In this document: piece after piece, positions 50,935 to 60,571 of the stretch | How positions within the stretch are numbered: the stretch's first letter is position 1 | Layout: each line of letters begins with the position of its first letter | NCBI GenBank assembly: GCA_902588925.1 | Contig: CACIRB010000005.1 | Location: forward strand, 1-64,000 | DNA from: an uncultured Pelagibacteraceae bacterium | Lineage (GTDB): Bacteria; Pseudomonadota; Alphaproteobacteria; Pelagibacterales; Pelagibacteraceae | DNA: 64,000 nucleotides | Direction: 5' to 3' | Translations under genes and position numbers: made by a program | Notes under the pieces: model-generated | Told to the model about the DNA's origin: nothing | The model's input: the letters and a program-made list of their open reading frames with translations, nothing else | Databases searched by the model: none

Positions 50935-51252
50935 CTATAGTGGCCACTTAAAACCAGGTATTCCAAATCCACCTGTAGCTTTTGATATCTCTTCTGATGT
51001 TTTCGTCTTTAGCTGCGATTTAGCATTATTATGAGCAGCTACAATTAAATCTTCTATTATTGACTTGTCTTCTTTCATTATTTCATCTGATAATTCAATT
51101 GATTGCATTTCACCTTCTCCATCTAAGACAATTTTTGCAGAATTTGAACCAGAAACACCCTCTACTCTTATTTCTTTAATTTTTTGCTGACTCTCTTTCA
51201 TTTTTGCTTCAAGTTCTTTTGCTTTGTCTAATATTTTATTAAAATCAGTCAT
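50935..51252 (-). CDS. ybaB: YbaB/EbfC family DNA-binding protein
   Basis: The protein has 105 residues. LDKAKELEAKMKESQQKIKE is the N-terminal coiled helix, IVLDGEGEMQSIELSDEIMK the central strands, and ATGGFGIPGFKWPL the conserved C-terminus. The family binds DNA as a dimer and often lies between dnaX and recR, as here. Its start overlaps the dnaX 3' end by 8 bases. Confidence 0.93.
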   Translation of the reverse strand: MTDFNKILDKAKELEAKMKESQQKIKEIRVEGVSGSNSAKIVLDGEGEMQSIELSDEIMKEDKSIIEDLIVAAHNNAKSQLKTKTSEEISKATGGFGIPGFKWPL

Positions 51253-52894
51253 TATCTTTGTCCTCCTTACTTATCAATTTAACATCTACTAAATCTGCAT
51301 CAGGAAAGTTTTCCATAAAATTTTTATAAATTTCAGTTTGTTTAGCTTTTTCAATTAATATTTTTTTTTCATTTTCTATCTTTTCTCTAATTGAAAGATC
51401 TCCTCTTGATTTGCTTAGTGTGATAATCCATCTTTCTTTAGTCCAATCAAAAAGCTTTGTTGAAAGATCTTTTACAAAATCTTTATCAAGACTGTCATTA
51501 AATGAAATCTCAATCCTATTTTTTTCAAATTTAACTAAATTGACATTTTTCTCTAATTCAAATTTAAGTTTTAATTCTCTTTTACTTTTGCAAATAGCAA
51601 TTAATTCATCAAAAGAATTAATTTGATTTTTGATTTCTGCTTTAACTTCAGTTTGTATTTCAGGACTCTTTTTTTCTTCTTGAGAGATATTTTTTATTTG
51701 ATCAATAATTTTAGTCTCTGTTTTTATTTCAATTTTACTTGTTGGATTTTCTTCTTTAGGTTTTGTATATATTTGTTTAACTTGTTTAACAGAACTTAAG
51801 TGCATTAATCTAATTAAAAACATCTCAATTGATAAATGTTGATTTAATACAATATCTAATTCTTCTAACAACTTAATAGAAAACTGCCAAAATAAAATTA
51901 ATACTTCTGGTTGGATTTGATTAGAAATATTTTTTATTTTGTTAAATTCTTCATCATTAAGGGAAAAATTTGTGCTTTCTAAAGTAAGAGAATTTATATT
52001 TTTAAAGTAATATAACAGCTCTAAAAAATCATTTAAAAATATTTTTGGTTCAACTCCCTGATCGTATATTTTTCGATAAATTTTTATTACCTCTTCTTCT
52101 TCTCCTCTTAATATCAATTCAAACAAATCAATTAGTTGTGATTTATCAAAATAACCAAAAATCTTTTGAGCAGAACTTAAATCAAGTTCTTTATCAGTAT
52201 CTAAACTCAATAATGCTCTATCTAATAGAGATAATGCATCTCTTACTGAGCCTTCAGATATTTTTACAATTAATTTTAGAGCATCATCCGTAACTTTACC
52301 GTTTTCTTTATCTTTTATTTTTTTAATAAAATCTAGTAGTTCAGAAGATTTGATTCTTGAAAGATCAAAACGCTGACACCTAGAAACAACTGTTATAGGA
52401 ATTTTTTTTATTTCTGTTGTGGCAAATATAAATTTTAAATATGAAGGTGGCTCTTCCAATGTTTTTAATAAAGCATTAAATGCTTGTTTGCTTAACATAT
52501 GAACTTCATCAATTATGAAAATCTTATACTTCGCGGAAGTTGGTCCGTATCTAGAAAACTCTATTAAATCTCTAACATCATCTACCCCTGTCTTGCTAGC
52601 TGCATCCATTTCAAGTACATCAATGTGACTTGAATTTGCAATCGACTGACAATTTTCACACAAATTATCATCACACATTTTTTCAATACCATTTGAGCAA
52701 TTCAGGGCTTTTGCTACAATTCTTGCAGTTGTAGTTTTTCCAATCCCTCTAATTCCAGTAAACAAATATGCATTAGGTACTTTGTCAGCTTTTATTGAGT
52801 TTATAATTGTTTCAGCAACAACTTCTTGACCAATAAGATCATCAAATATTTGAGGTCTATATTTAAGAGCTAGTACTTTTGAGTTGTAATTCAT
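51245..52894 (-). CDS. dnaX: DNA polymerase III subunits gamma/tau
   Basis: The protein has 549 residues. KYRPQIFDDLIGQEVVAETI, Walker A TGIRGIGKTTTARIVA, zinc-site CDDNLCENCQSI, DEVHMLSKQAFNALLKTLEE and SVRDALSLLDRAL identify the clamp-loader ATPase. The C-terminal third is Lys/Glu-rich and looks like a short tau tail. I did not find an obvious programmed frameshift site in the A-rich tail. It lies just downstream of the SRP RNA gene on the same strand. Confidence 0.95.
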   Translation of the reverse strand: MNYNSKVLALKYRPQIFDDLIGQEVVAETIINSIKADKVPNAYLFTGIRGIGKTTTARIVAKALNCSNGIEKMCDDNLCENCQSIANSSHIDVLEMDAASKTGVDDVRDLIEFSRYGPTSAKYKIFIIDEVHMLSKQAFNALLKTLEEPPSYLKFIFATTEIKKIPITVVSRCQRFDLSRIKSSELLDFIKKIKDKENGKVTDDALKLIVKISEGSVRDALSLLDRALLSLDTDKELDLSSAQKIFGYFDKSQLIDLFELILRGEEEEVIKIYRKIYDQGVEPKIFLNDFLELLYYFKNINSLTLESTNFSLNDEEFNKIKNISNQIQPEVLILFWQFSIKLLEELDIVLNQHLSIEMFLIRLMHLSSVKQVKQIYTKPKEENPTSKIEIKTETKIIDQIKNISQEEKKSPEIQTEVKAEIKNQINSFDELIAICKSKRELKLKFELEKNVNLVKFEKNRIEISFNDSLDKDFVKDLSTKLFDWTKERWIITLSKSRGDLSIREKIENEKKILIEKAKQTEIYKNFMENFPDADLVDVKLISKEDKDND

Positions 52895-52904
52895 AAATTT
52901 TTTA

Positions 52905-52991
52905 AGGAGACTAGAACCTGAATAACTGTCTCTACGACTGCTTCCGTTAAGATCTGGTCGGGTTCAAGCAGCATCCACCTCTAGCCTCCAA
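52905..52991 (-). ncRNA. ffs: Signal recognition particle RNA (4.5S type)
   Basis: In reverse complement the RNA starts GGAGGCTAGA and ends TCTAGTCTCC, a 10-bp closing stem with one G-U pair. The core CAGATCTTAACGGAAGCAGT aligns base for base with the Ffh-binding domain of E. coli 4.5S RNA, keeping the CGGAAGCAG side of the symmetric loop. The apical loop is TAAC, the URRC type known as an alternative to GGAA. It lies immediately upstream of dnaX, the usual place. Ends are set by the stem. Confidence 0.88.
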
Positions 52992-53035
52992 ATCTATTAT
53001 AGCAGTTAAAATTTCTAATCTACAAGAAAAGATTA

Positions 53036-53869
53036 TTATTTTTTTTGTCTCAAACTATCGGCTTCAAAAACACCTAGGACGTGAAAATCCTCACAATGTA
53101 AGCCTAGCTCTTCAAGAGATTTTTGGACCTTTGGATCTTCAATATGTCCATCTAAGTCACATAAGAAAAAATAAGAATCGAAAGAATTTTTTTCAGGGTA
53201 ACTTTGAAGCTTAGTAAGATTTACTCCATTGATAGCAAATCCTCCAAGCGATTGATAAAGAGCTGCAGGTTTACTTTTTAGTTTAAATAAAAATGAAGTT
53301 ATATATTTTTTATTTCCAAACTCAGGTTGAGATATATTTTTTCCCATAATAAGAAACCTTGTTAAATTTCCAGTCTCATTTTCTATATTTTTCTTAATTA
53401 CTTCAAGATTATAAATGTCAGCACTTAGAGATGACGCTATTGCTGCTTGTTTTTTGTCTTTTGTTTTGGAAATCATTTCAGCTGACCCAGCTGTATCTGC
53501 TCTTATATGTTCAGCAATATTATTTTCTTTTATGAAATTTGAACATTGCGATAAACCCTGTGCATGAGAATAAACTTCTTTTATATCAGACAGTTTAGCT
53601 CCTGGCTGGCCTAATAAATTGTGCTCAATTTTTTGAAAGTGCTCTTGGTAAATATTTAATCTATGTTTAAATATTAAATATTCTATACCTATATTTCCTG
53701 TAATTCTGTTAGACTCTGGTATTATTATTCTACAATCAGGTTCTTCCGAAGCTTTATTAAAACAATCATCAAAAGTTTTACAAGGTAAAATTTCAGCATC
53801 AGGGTCAATTGATACTGCTGCTAAATGAGAATAGGCTCCAAATGTTCCTTGAAAATATATTTTACCCAT
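53036..53869 (-). CDS. pheA: Prephenate dehydratase
   Basis: The protein has 277 residues. YFQGTFGAYSHLAAVSID opens the catalytic domain, and ENETGNLTRFLIMGK contains the essential Thr-Arg-Phe. The ACT domain follows (FLFKLKSKPAALYQSLGGFA). The Phe-binding 'ESRP' site of well-studied enzymes reads QSYP here. There is no fused chorismate mutase. It converts prephenate to phenylpyruvate in phenylalanine synthesis. It overlaps kdsB by one base. Confidence 0.94.
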   Translation of the reverse strand: MGKIYFQGTFGAYSHLAAVSIDPDAEILPCKTFDDCFNKASEEPDCRIIIPESNRITGNIGIEYLIFKHRLNIYQEHFQKIEHNLLGQPGAKLSDIKEVYSHAQGLSQCSNFIKENNIAEHIRADTAGSAEMISKTKDKKQAAIASSLSADIYNLEVIKKNIENETGNLTRFLIMGKNISQPEFGNKKYITSFLFKLKSKPAALYQSLGGFAINGVNLTKLQSYPEKNSFDSYFFLCDLDGHIEDPKVQKSLEELGLHCEDFHVLGVFEADSLRQKK

Positions 53870-54600
53870 CAGGACTTATATTCCATTATTTTTTTTAAGG
53901 CCAGATAATCTTCCTCTGTGTCAACTCCAATAGGGGCTTTGTTGGCTAGAGCAACATTTATTTTGATATTATTATCTAGAGCTCTAAGTTGTTCTAATCT
54001 ATTTTCAATTTCATTTTTTGATTGTGCTAATTCAACAAAACTTTTAAGAATTTCAGATGAATAACAGTAAATTCCAATATGATGATAAATATTTAATGCA
54101 TCTTCAGATTTCCTTAAAAATTTTTTTGCTTGAGAAAACGGATCATCCTCTAAATTATTTTGAGTAATAACTTTAACTATATTTTCATTTGTTAAATCTG
54201 ATTTATTTTGTATTTTAGCAGCCAAGGTTCCTATTTCCGCTTTATGATTTATCATCATTTGGTTTAGGTTAATAATATCCTGAATATTAATTGCTGGTTC
54301 ATCACCCTGAATATTCATTATAAAATCAATATTATCTAATTTAAGTTGTTGATAAGCTTCATATATTCGGTCTGTACCAGTTTTATGTTTATTGCTTGTT
54401 AAAATGGCTTTTCCTCCATTTTTTTTTACATCATTAACAATCTCTTGGTCCTCAGCTGCCACTATTACCTCTCCAATATTTGTCTCTTTTGCCTTGTTAA
54501 ATACATGTGAAATAATTGAAATGTCGTTGATTTTTAATAAAGGTTTTCCTGGAAGCCTAGTTGCTGATAATCGAGAAGGTATAATTATAAGAGTTTTCAT
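53869..54600 (-). CDS. kdsB: CMP-Kdo synthetase
   Basis: The protein has 243 residues. LIIIPSRLSATRLPGKPLLK and AAEDQEIVNDV are family motifs; FIMNIQGDEPAINIQDI holds the metal-binding Asp. IGIYCYSSEILKSFVEL and ENRLEQLRALDN match KdsB. It activates Kdo with CTP for lipid A attachment. kdsD lies at 59603. The gene is preceded by a divergent cytochrome c gene. Confidence 0.95.
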   Translation of the reverse strand: MKTLIIIPSRLSATRLPGKPLLKINDISIISHVFNKAKETNIGEVIVAAEDQEIVNDVKKNGGKAILTSNKHKTGTDRIYEAYQQLKLDNIDFIMNIQGDEPAINIQDIINLNQMMINHKAEIGTLAAKIQNKSDLTNENIVKVITQNNLEDDPFSQAKKFLRKSEDALNIYHHIGIYCYSSEILKSFVELAQSKNEIENRLEQLRALDNNIKINVALANKAPIGVDTEEDYLALKKIMEYKS

Positions 54601-54693
54601 TAATCACTTATTAAAATAGAGGCAAATTTATACATTAAATTTTAGTCAAATTTTAATTTATCATGTTATACGTTCAAAATTAAATTTATAAAA

Positions 54694-55233
54694 ATGGATT
54701 CTTTTGAAATAAACAAAATTGTTGCTGCAGTTCTAATGGTTGCACTTCTTGTTATTGGTATAGGAAAATTATCTGATGTAATTTTTCATGTAGAAAAGCC
54801 AGAAACTCCAGGTTATGCGGTAGAAGTTGAGCAAGTCTCGACTGCATCATCCTCAACAACAACTGCAGTAGATGAGAAAGTCGATATTGCTACTTTAATG
54901 GCAATGGGAGATATAGCGAGTGGAGAGAAAATATTTAAAAAGTGTGCAGCCTGTCATTCAATAATTAAAGGTGGAAAAAATGCTATAGGTCCAGCTTTGT
55001 ATAATGTTGTTGGAAGGAAAGTTGGATCAGTTGAAGATTACAAATATTCAAAAGCATTAGCTGCTTATGAAAAAGAATGGACACTCGAAGAGCTTAATGG
55101 TTATTTAACTAAACCCGCTAAATGGATCAAAGGAACCAAGATGGCTTTTGCAGGGTTAAGAAAAGAAGCTGATAGAGCGTCTGTAATTAAATATCTTAAC
55201 AAGAATTCAGATAACCCTGTACCACTACCTTAA
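54694..55233 (+). CDS. Membrane-anchored cytochrome c (CycM-like)
   Basis: The protein has 179 residues. An uncleaved N-terminal membrane segment (IVAAVLMVALLVIGIG, about residues 9-24) is followed by a Ser/Thr-rich linker and a class I cytochrome c domain. CAACHS is the haem-binding C-x-x-C-H, and KGTKMAFAG supplies the axial Met. It resembles cytochrome c552/CycM of alphaproteobacteria, which carries electrons from the bc1 complex to the oxidase. Its stop overlaps the convergent argF end by 9 bases. Confidence 0.92.
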   Translation: MDSFEINKIVAAVLMVALLVIGIGKLSDVIFHVEKPETPGYAVEVEQVSTASSSTTTAVDEKVDIATLMAMGDIASGEKIFKKCAACHSIIKGGKNAIGPALYNVVGRKVGSVEDYKYSKALAAYEKEWTLEELNGYLTKPAKWIKGTKMAFAGLRKEADRASVIKYLNKNSDNPVPLP

Positions 55234-56154
55234 TTTTCCAAAACAATACAACAGTATACTTTTTTGAACATGAACTCTGTTAAGAGCTTGTACCCATACG
55301 TGAGATTTTTTTCCTAAGAAAACATCTTCAGACACTTCATTCCCTCTGGGTAGACAATGCAAAAAAATACAATTCTTATTAGCAAAACTCATTAATTTTT
55401 TACCAATTTTAAATTTTTTAAATGCTTGAATTTTTTTCTTTTTGTCTACTTTATCATTTAAAGAAATAACTTTATCAGAAAAAATTACATCGGCTCCAGT
55501 AGCAGCTTTTTTTGGATCATTATAAATAAAAATTTTTCTTTTATTTTTTTTTACCCAATTTCTTACTTCTTTTCCTGGTTCGAAATTTTTTGGACAACCA
55601 ATACTTAGTTTGAAAGAAAATTTAACTGAAGCAGCGATTAAACTATCCAAAACATTATTTGAATCTCCAATCCAGCAAATATTTAATTTGGAAATGGGTT
55701 TTTTTGTAATTTCCTCAACTGTAAAAACATCTGAAAGTACTTGGGTTGGATGAGAAGATGGGCTCAAACCATTAATGACTGGAATAGATAAATATTTTTT
55801 AAAATCCTCAATTTTTTTATCACTATCTGTTCTCAACATAAATCCATCCCCATATGTTGAGAGTACCTTTGCGGTATCAGATATACTTTCACCACCTTGT
55901 CCTAAGTGAAGTTCATTAGATCTAAGGGTTAAAGTACCCCCTCCAAGTTGTTTTATAGCTAAATAAAAGCTTATTCTTGTTCTTGAGCTTGGTTTTTCAA
56001 ACATTTGAATCAAAATTTTACCTTTTAACGGAGCACCTTTATCTATTTCTAGAGTATTGAGTTTTTTTCTAGAACTTTTTCTTTTTTTTGCATCAGTAAT
56101 TATTTTTCTCAAATCTTTACTGGGAATATCTTTTAAATTAATAAAATGTTTCAT
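55225..56154 (-). CDS. argF: Ornithine carbamoyltransferase
   Basis: The protein has 309 residues. MFEKPSSRTRISFYLA carries the carbamoyl-phosphate loop S-x-R-T-R, with Ser in place of the more usual Thr. HPTQVLSD and FLHCLPRGNEV (HCLP, ornithine site) are clear. It makes citrulline from ornithine. It starts 2 bases after argD on the same strand. Confidence 0.95.
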   Translation of the reverse strand: MKHFINLKDIPSKDLRKIITDAKKRKSSRKKLNTLEIDKGAPLKGKILIQMFEKPSSRTRISFYLAIKQLGGGTLTLRSNELHLGQGGESISDTAKVLSTYGDGFMLRTDSDKKIEDFKKYLSIPVINGLSPSSHPTQVLSDVFTVEEITKKPISKLNICWIGDSNNVLDSLIAASVKFSFKLSIGCPKNFEPGKEVRNWVKKNKRKIFIYNDPKKAATGADVIFSDKVISLNDKVDKKKKIQAFKKFKIGKKLMSFANKNCIFLHCLPRGNEVSEDVFLGKKSHVWVQALNRVHVQKSILLYCFGKLR

Positions 56155-56156
56155 AA

Positions 56157-57323
56157 TTATTTAAATTTACTGCAAACTTTATTTATAATCTTTAAAGCTT
56201 CGTCAATCTCATTTTTCTTAACGTTAAGTGGTGGTAAAATACGTACAACATTTTCTGCAGCGCGTATCGTTAATAATTTATCATCCATTAATTTTTTTAT
56301 AAATTTTGTCTGATCTTGATGTAGCTGTATTCCAATTAAAAAACCTCTGCCTCTTATTTGTTTAATGATATTCGGATATTTTTCTTTAATTTTGTTAAGA
56401 TTTGATAAGAAATATTTTGATAATTTTTTTACATTTTTTAAAAACTTTTTATTTGAAACTATATCCATCACCTTATTTCCAACAGACATAGCTAATGGAT
56501 TGCCTCCAAATGTAGACCCATGAGTACCAGGTACCATTCCTGCAGCTACCTTTTTATTCATAAGAACAGCTCCTATTGGAAATCCACCTCCAATTCCTTT
56601 AGCTATTGGGACTATGTCTGGTTTTACTTTAGATTTTTCGAATGCAAAAAAATCTCCCGATCTACCTATTCCACATTGAACTTCATCCAGAATTAAAAGA
56701 ATTTTCTTTTTATCACACAATTTTCGTAGCTCTCTTAAACAGAAATCTGGAATAACTTTAATTCCACCTTCTCCCATTATAGTCTCAACCATTATAGCTG
56801 CAGTATTCTTTTTAATTTTCTTTTCTAAATCTTTGTGATCACCAAATTTAAAATGATCAAATCCACCTACTTTAGGTAAAAATCCTTCAGTCATCTTCTT
56901 TGATCCACTAGCATAAATTGCAGCTAATGTTCTTCCATGGAATGAATTTTTAATGCATAGAATTCTATTTTTATTTGGTTTACCTATTGAAAAAAAATAT
57001 CTTCTAGCAACTTTAATTGCTGCCTCTGTAGCTTCTGCTCCACTATTTTGAAATATTACATAATCAGCGAATGTGTTTTTACATAGTTTTTTTGCTAAAT
57101 TTTCTCCCTCAGGAATTTGAAAAGCATTTGACACGTGCCAAAGTCTTTTCGATTGATTATTAATTGTTTTTACTAAACTTGGATGCGCATGACCTAAAGA
57201 ATTAACTGCAATACCCATTACAAAATCAAGATATTTTTTACCATCTCTAGAGTAAAGGTAGGCTCCTTTACCGTGGCTAAATGAAATTCTTTTTCTGTTA
57301 TAATTTTTTGCTAAATTACTCAT
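56157..57323 (-). CDS. argD: Acetylornithine aminotransferase
   Basis: The protein has 388 residues, class III PLP type. FQNSGAEATEAAIKVARRY, SFHGRTLAAIYASG, LLILDEVQCGIGRSG and PIAKGIGGGFPIGA (PLP Lys) are typical of ArgD. GTHGSTFGGNPLAMSVG completes the site. It acts in arginine synthesis with argF directly downstream and may also serve as succinyldiaminopimelate aminotransferase. It diverges from gcrA. Confidence 0.94.
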   Translation of the reverse strand: MSNLAKNYNRKRISFSHGKGAYLYSRDGKKYLDFVMGIAVNSLGHAHPSLVKTINNQSKRLWHVSNAFQIPEGENLAKKLCKNTFADYVIFQNSGAEATEAAIKVARRYFFSIGKPNKNRILCIKNSFHGRTLAAIYASGSKKMTEGFLPKVGGFDHFKFGDHKDLEKKIKKNTAAIMVETIMGEGGIKVIPDFCLRELRKLCDKKKILLILDEVQCGIGRSGDFFAFEKSKVKPDIVPIAKGIGGGFPIGAVLMNKKVAAGMVPGTHGSTFGGNPLAMSVGNKVMDIVSNKKFLKNVKKLSKYFLSNLNKIKEKYPNIIKQIRGRGFLIGIQLHQDQTKFIKKLMDDKLLTIRAAENVVRILPPLNVKKNEIDEALKIINKVCSKFK

Positions 57324-57491
57324 AAATTAAAATTGTTTTATAAATTTTATTTCATAGATACAAGTTATGATTGAAAAACTAATTTCATCCTGTCGAGCTA
57401 TTATTGTTGATAACTTTAATTTATTGATTGTTTCATTTAAATTAATAACAGTATATTGTCATTTTATAAAGATTAAACACAACATATAGAT

Positions 57492-57986
57492 ATGAGTTGG
57501 ACAGAAGAAAAAGTTTCTAAATTAAAAGAATTATGGGGCAAAGGTAATACTGCTAGTCAAATAGCTGAGATTATAGGGGGCATAAGTCGTAACGCAGTTA
57601 TTGGTAAAGCTCATAGATTAAATCTTTCAGCAAAAATTAAAACAAGAACTGCAACATCGAATAAAAATTTTGAAAATTCTATTGAAGAAAATAATTTAAA
57701 ATCTAGAAAGAGTCGTAAAAGTAAATTTAAATCCTTAATAATAGAAAAAGACTTTGAACCAGAAAATCCTAAACAATTAGAAGAACTAGACGAAAACTCA
57801 TGTAAATGGCCAATAGGGCATCCAGATGAGAAATCATTTTATTTCTGTGGAAGATCTTCTTTAAAAGATTTCTCTTATTGTAAACTTCATTTACTTTATG
57901 CTTATCAACCAAAAGGTAAAAAAGAAGAGGCTACTGAAAAAGAAGATGTTCCAGAATTTATTGAGAAGAAAATTAAATCTGCTTAA
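57492..57986 (+). CDS. gcrA: GcrA-family cell-cycle regulator
   Basis: The protein has 164 residues. MSWTEEKVSKLKELWGKGNT and ISRNAVIGKAHRLNL form the N-terminal DNA-binding part of GcrA. The C-terminus (CKWPIGHPDEKSFYFCGRSS and YCKLHLLYAYQP) is the sigma-70-interacting domain with conserved Cys/His. GcrA acts with CcrM methylation in alphaproteobacterial cell-cycle control. The gene follows a 168-base divergent spacer in which I see no strong site. Confidence 0.93.
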   Translation: MSWTEEKVSKLKELWGKGNTASQIAEIIGGISRNAVIGKAHRLNLSAKIKTRTATSNKNFENSIEENNLKSRKSRKSKFKSLIIEKDFEPENPKQLEELDENSCKWPIGHPDEKSFYFCGRSSLKDFSYCKLHLLYAYQPKGKKEEATEKEDVPEFIEKKIKSA

Positions 57987-57991
57987 AAGTA

Positions 57992-58975
57992 CTAATTTAT
58001 TTTAATATCTATATTATCAGAAGCATATTTTTCAGTGGAAAATTGACCACCTTCCTTCCACATATAACAATATTTTTTAACTTCTTCATCAAAGTATCTT
58101 AAGCTTGGTACACCTAAGTCAGAGTTCGATTTATATTTACCAGATAAAACATTGTCATATCGTAAAAGTTTTAATTGATCTCTTGTCAAAATTGGCTTTG
58201 GCATTATTTCGAAAAATCTTGCTGACAATTGTGCTATTGGTAAAGGCATTGGTATTAACAATCTTTTCTTGCCAATTAAATTTAATAATTTTTCCAATAT
58301 CTCTTTAAATGAAATTATTTCTGGACCAACACATTCAATTATTTTGGAATTAACATTATTCGAAATTATATTAAAAATAATATCTGTTAAGTCAGAGCAA
58401 TGAATTGGTGCAAACTTAGTTTTACCTTCATAATAAAGTGGGAATATTGGTAATCTATTCAAAAGAGTCATGAAGTTTGTTGTAAAATTATCATCTACTG
58501 AATAAACAATTGATGGTCTTATAATTGTAGCTAATGGAAAATTTTTAAGAATTCTTTCCTCTCCTTCTAATTTACTTTTAGCATAATCAGAGTCTAAAGC
58601 CTCATTTATTCCAAGTGCTGATAGATGAATAAAATGTTTAAGTTTGTATTCTTTTGAAAGTTTAGATAGCAAAGAGGGAAAAATAGTGTGAATATTTTTA
58701 AATGTATTCCCTTTTTTAGACTCAAATAAAATACCAATTAAATTTATACATATGTCTGCTTTTTCAAAAAGTTTTCTAAGTTTTTGTTCTTCAAAAATTT
58801 TGGATTCAACAATATCTATGTAACCAGCATTTGCTTGGGTTTTAATAATATAGCTTTTTTGATGTATGTTTCTTGTTACAACAGTTACTTGATAATTTTT
58901 CTTTGTAAGCTTCCTAATTAAATTTCGACCAATTTGACCACTTCCACCAAAAATTAGACAATTTTTTGCTTTCAT
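57992..58975 (-). CDS. NDUFA9-like NAD(P)-binding protein (atypical SDR)
   Basis: The protein has 327 residues. NCLIFGGSGQIGRNLIRKL is the nucleotide-binding motif. FIHLSALGINEALDSDYAKS and EERILKNFPLATIIRPSIVY match the complex I NDUFA9-like atypical SDR family, which lacks classical dehydrogenase chemistry. FAPIHCSDLTDII and the C-terminal region also fit. It may bind NADPH and support complex I or quinone metabolism. It diverges from the RNase D gene, 16 bases away, and converges with gcrA. Confidence 0.85.
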   Translation of the reverse strand: MKAKNCLIFGGSGQIGRNLIRKLTKKNYQVTVVTRNIHQKSYIIKTQANAGYIDIVESKIFEEQKLRKLFEKADICINLIGILFESKKGNTFKNIHTIFPSLLSKLSKEYKLKHFIHLSALGINEALDSDYAKSKLEGEERILKNFPLATIIRPSIVYSVDDNFTTNFMTLLNRLPIFPLYYEGKTKFAPIHCSDLTDIIFNIISNNVNSKIIECVGPEIISFKEILEKLLNLIGKKRLLIPMPLPIAQLSARFFEIMPKPILTRDQLKLLRYDNVLSGKYKSNSDLGVPSLRYFDEEVKKYCYMWKEGGQFSTEKYASDNIDIKIN

Positions 58976-58991
58976 ATATATATGTTTAAAA

Positions 58992-59603
58992 ATGAGTAAT
59001 AATATTCAACTTCACAAAAATGATCTACCAGATGATTTAAATTTAGGCAATATAATTGCCATAGATGGTGAGTTTATGGGTCTAAATGTCAGACGTGATC
59101 CGCTGTGCTTAATTCAAGTATCTTCAGGTAATTCAGATGCTCATATAGTACAATTTGATAGAGAAAATTATCAAGCTCCGAATTTAGTTAAGCTATTGAT
59201 TGATGAAAATATTACAAAAATTTTTCATTATGGGAGAGCAGATATGGCACATATTAAATATTATTTAAAAACAGAAACTAACAATATTTTAGATACAAAA
59301 ATTGCTTCAAAACTAGCAAGATCTTACTCTGACAATCACTCTTTAAAAACCTTAATCAAAGAATTTATAAATATAGATATTAGTAAACAATTTCAGAGTT
59401 CTGATTTTGGGGGTGAATTAACACCAGCACAACTTAAATACTGTGCTAATGATGTTCTGTACTTACATAGAATACATAATGAGTTAAAAAAAATACTAGA
59501 AAGAGAAAATAGAATACAACTTTACAAAAATTGTTTAAAATTTTTAAAAACTAGGGTTGAACTGGATCTTGCATTGTTTAAGGATGATATTTGGTCTCAT
59601 TAA
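58992..59603 (+). CDS. Short RNase D-type 3'-5' exonuclease
   Basis: The protein has 203 residues. It holds only the DEDDy exonuclease domain: IIAIDGEFMGL (Asp and Glu), FHYGRADMAHI (Asp), LDTKIASKLAR and LKYCANDVLYLHRI (Tyr-x-x-x-Asp). The HRDC domains of E. coli RNase D are missing, as in many alphaproteobacterial versions. It probably trims tRNA or other small RNA ends. The stop overlaps the kdsD start (TAATG). Confidence 0.9.
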   Translation: MSNNIQLHKNDLPDDLNLGNIIAIDGEFMGLNVRRDPLCLIQVSSGNSDAHIVQFDRENYQAPNLVKLLIDENITKIFHYGRADMAHIKYYLKTETNNILDTKIASKLARSYSDNHSLKTLIKEFINIDISKQFQSSDFGGELTPAQLKYCANDVLYLHRIHNELKKILERENRIQLYKNCLKFLKTRVELDLALFKDDIWSH

Positions 59604-60571
59604 TGAAAAAAAAAAATTTTTCAAAAATTGCAAAAAAAGTAATTGATTTAGAAATTAAAGCTCTACAGATTTTAAAAAAAAACATTAATAAATCATTCAA
59701 CCAAGCTGTTTTTCAAATTGCTAATTGTCAATCAAAGGTAATACTTTGTGGCGTTGGTAAATGTGCTCATATTGCATCAAAAATTTCAGCTACACTTGCA
59801 TCTGTTGGAACACCTGCATTTAGTATTTCTGCAAGTGATGCTTCTCATGGTGATCTTGGAATGATATCAAAAAAAGATATTTTAATATTAATTAGTAATT
59901 CAGGGGAAACCAGTGAGCTAAAAAATGTAATTAAGTATGCTAATAGAAATAAAATTTTATTAATTGGAATTGTCTCTAAAAAAGATTCTATTCTTTATAA
60001 AGCTTCTGATATCAAATTGTTTGTTCCAAAAGTCAATGAAGCTGAAGGAATTATTCCAACTGCAAGCACAACAATGCAGCTGGCTTATGGTGATTCTCTT
60101 GCAATAGCAGCAATGAAATATAAAAAATTTGATAAAATGGATTTTAAAAAACTTCATCCTGCAGGAAGTTTGGGTGCTCAACTTAAAACCGTTGAGGATA
60201 TTATGATAAAAGGTAATCAAATACCTTTTGTTAAAGAAAATTTGAAAATGAATAAAGCTTTAAAAATATTAACTGAGAAAAAATTGGGTATTTTAGTAGT
60301 TTTAAATAACAGAAATAAAACTGTTGGAATAGTAACAGATGGACAAATACGAAGGTTTACTGAAAAGAAATTTGATTTTCGTTTACTTTCAGTTAAAAAA
60401 ATTATGACTAAAAAACCTATTTTTATTGACAAAGATGAACTAGCAGTAAAGGCACTCTCGGTAATGAATAATAAAAAAATTACATCTCTAATCGTAAATA
60501 AGAAAAACAAACCTCAAAAAACAGTTGGTGTAATTCATATTCATACAATTTTGCAATCTAACATTTCATAA
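59603..60571 (+). CDS. kdsD: Arabinose-5-phosphate isomerase, KdsD/KpsF family
   Basis: The protein has 322 residues from the ATG at 59603. A TTG at 59591 would add four residues but lies inside the RNase D gene, and the one-base TAATG overlap is the better start. The SIS domain (VILCGVGKCAHIASKISATL, SFLLISNSGETSEL-like ILISNSGETSELKNVI) is followed by two CBS motifs (VGIVTDGQIRRF, IVNKKNKPQKTVGVIHIHTI). It makes arabinose 5-phosphate, the Kdo precursor. lptC starts at once after it. Confidence 0.93.
   Translation: MKKKNFSKIAKKVIDLEIKALQILKKNINKSFNQAVFQIANCQSKVILCGVGKCAHIASKISATLASVGTPAFSISASDASHGDLGMISKKDILILISNSGETSELKNVIKYANRNKILLIGIVSKKDSILYKASDIKLFVPKVNEAEGIIPTASTTMQLAYGDSLAIAAMKYKKFDKMDFKKLHPAGSLGAQLKTVEDIMIKGNQIPFVKENLKMNKALKILTEKKLGILVVLNNRNKTVGIVTDGQIRRFTEKKFDFRLLSVKKIMTKKPIFIDKDELAVKALSVMNNKKITSLIVNKKNKPQKTVGVIHIHTILQSNIS

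Noticed and set aside
57367..57489. 40-codon frame in the argD-gcrA spacer
   Set aside because: A/T-rich sequence readily yields frames of this size, no ribosome site is clear, and it ends just before gcrA; more likely a leader region.
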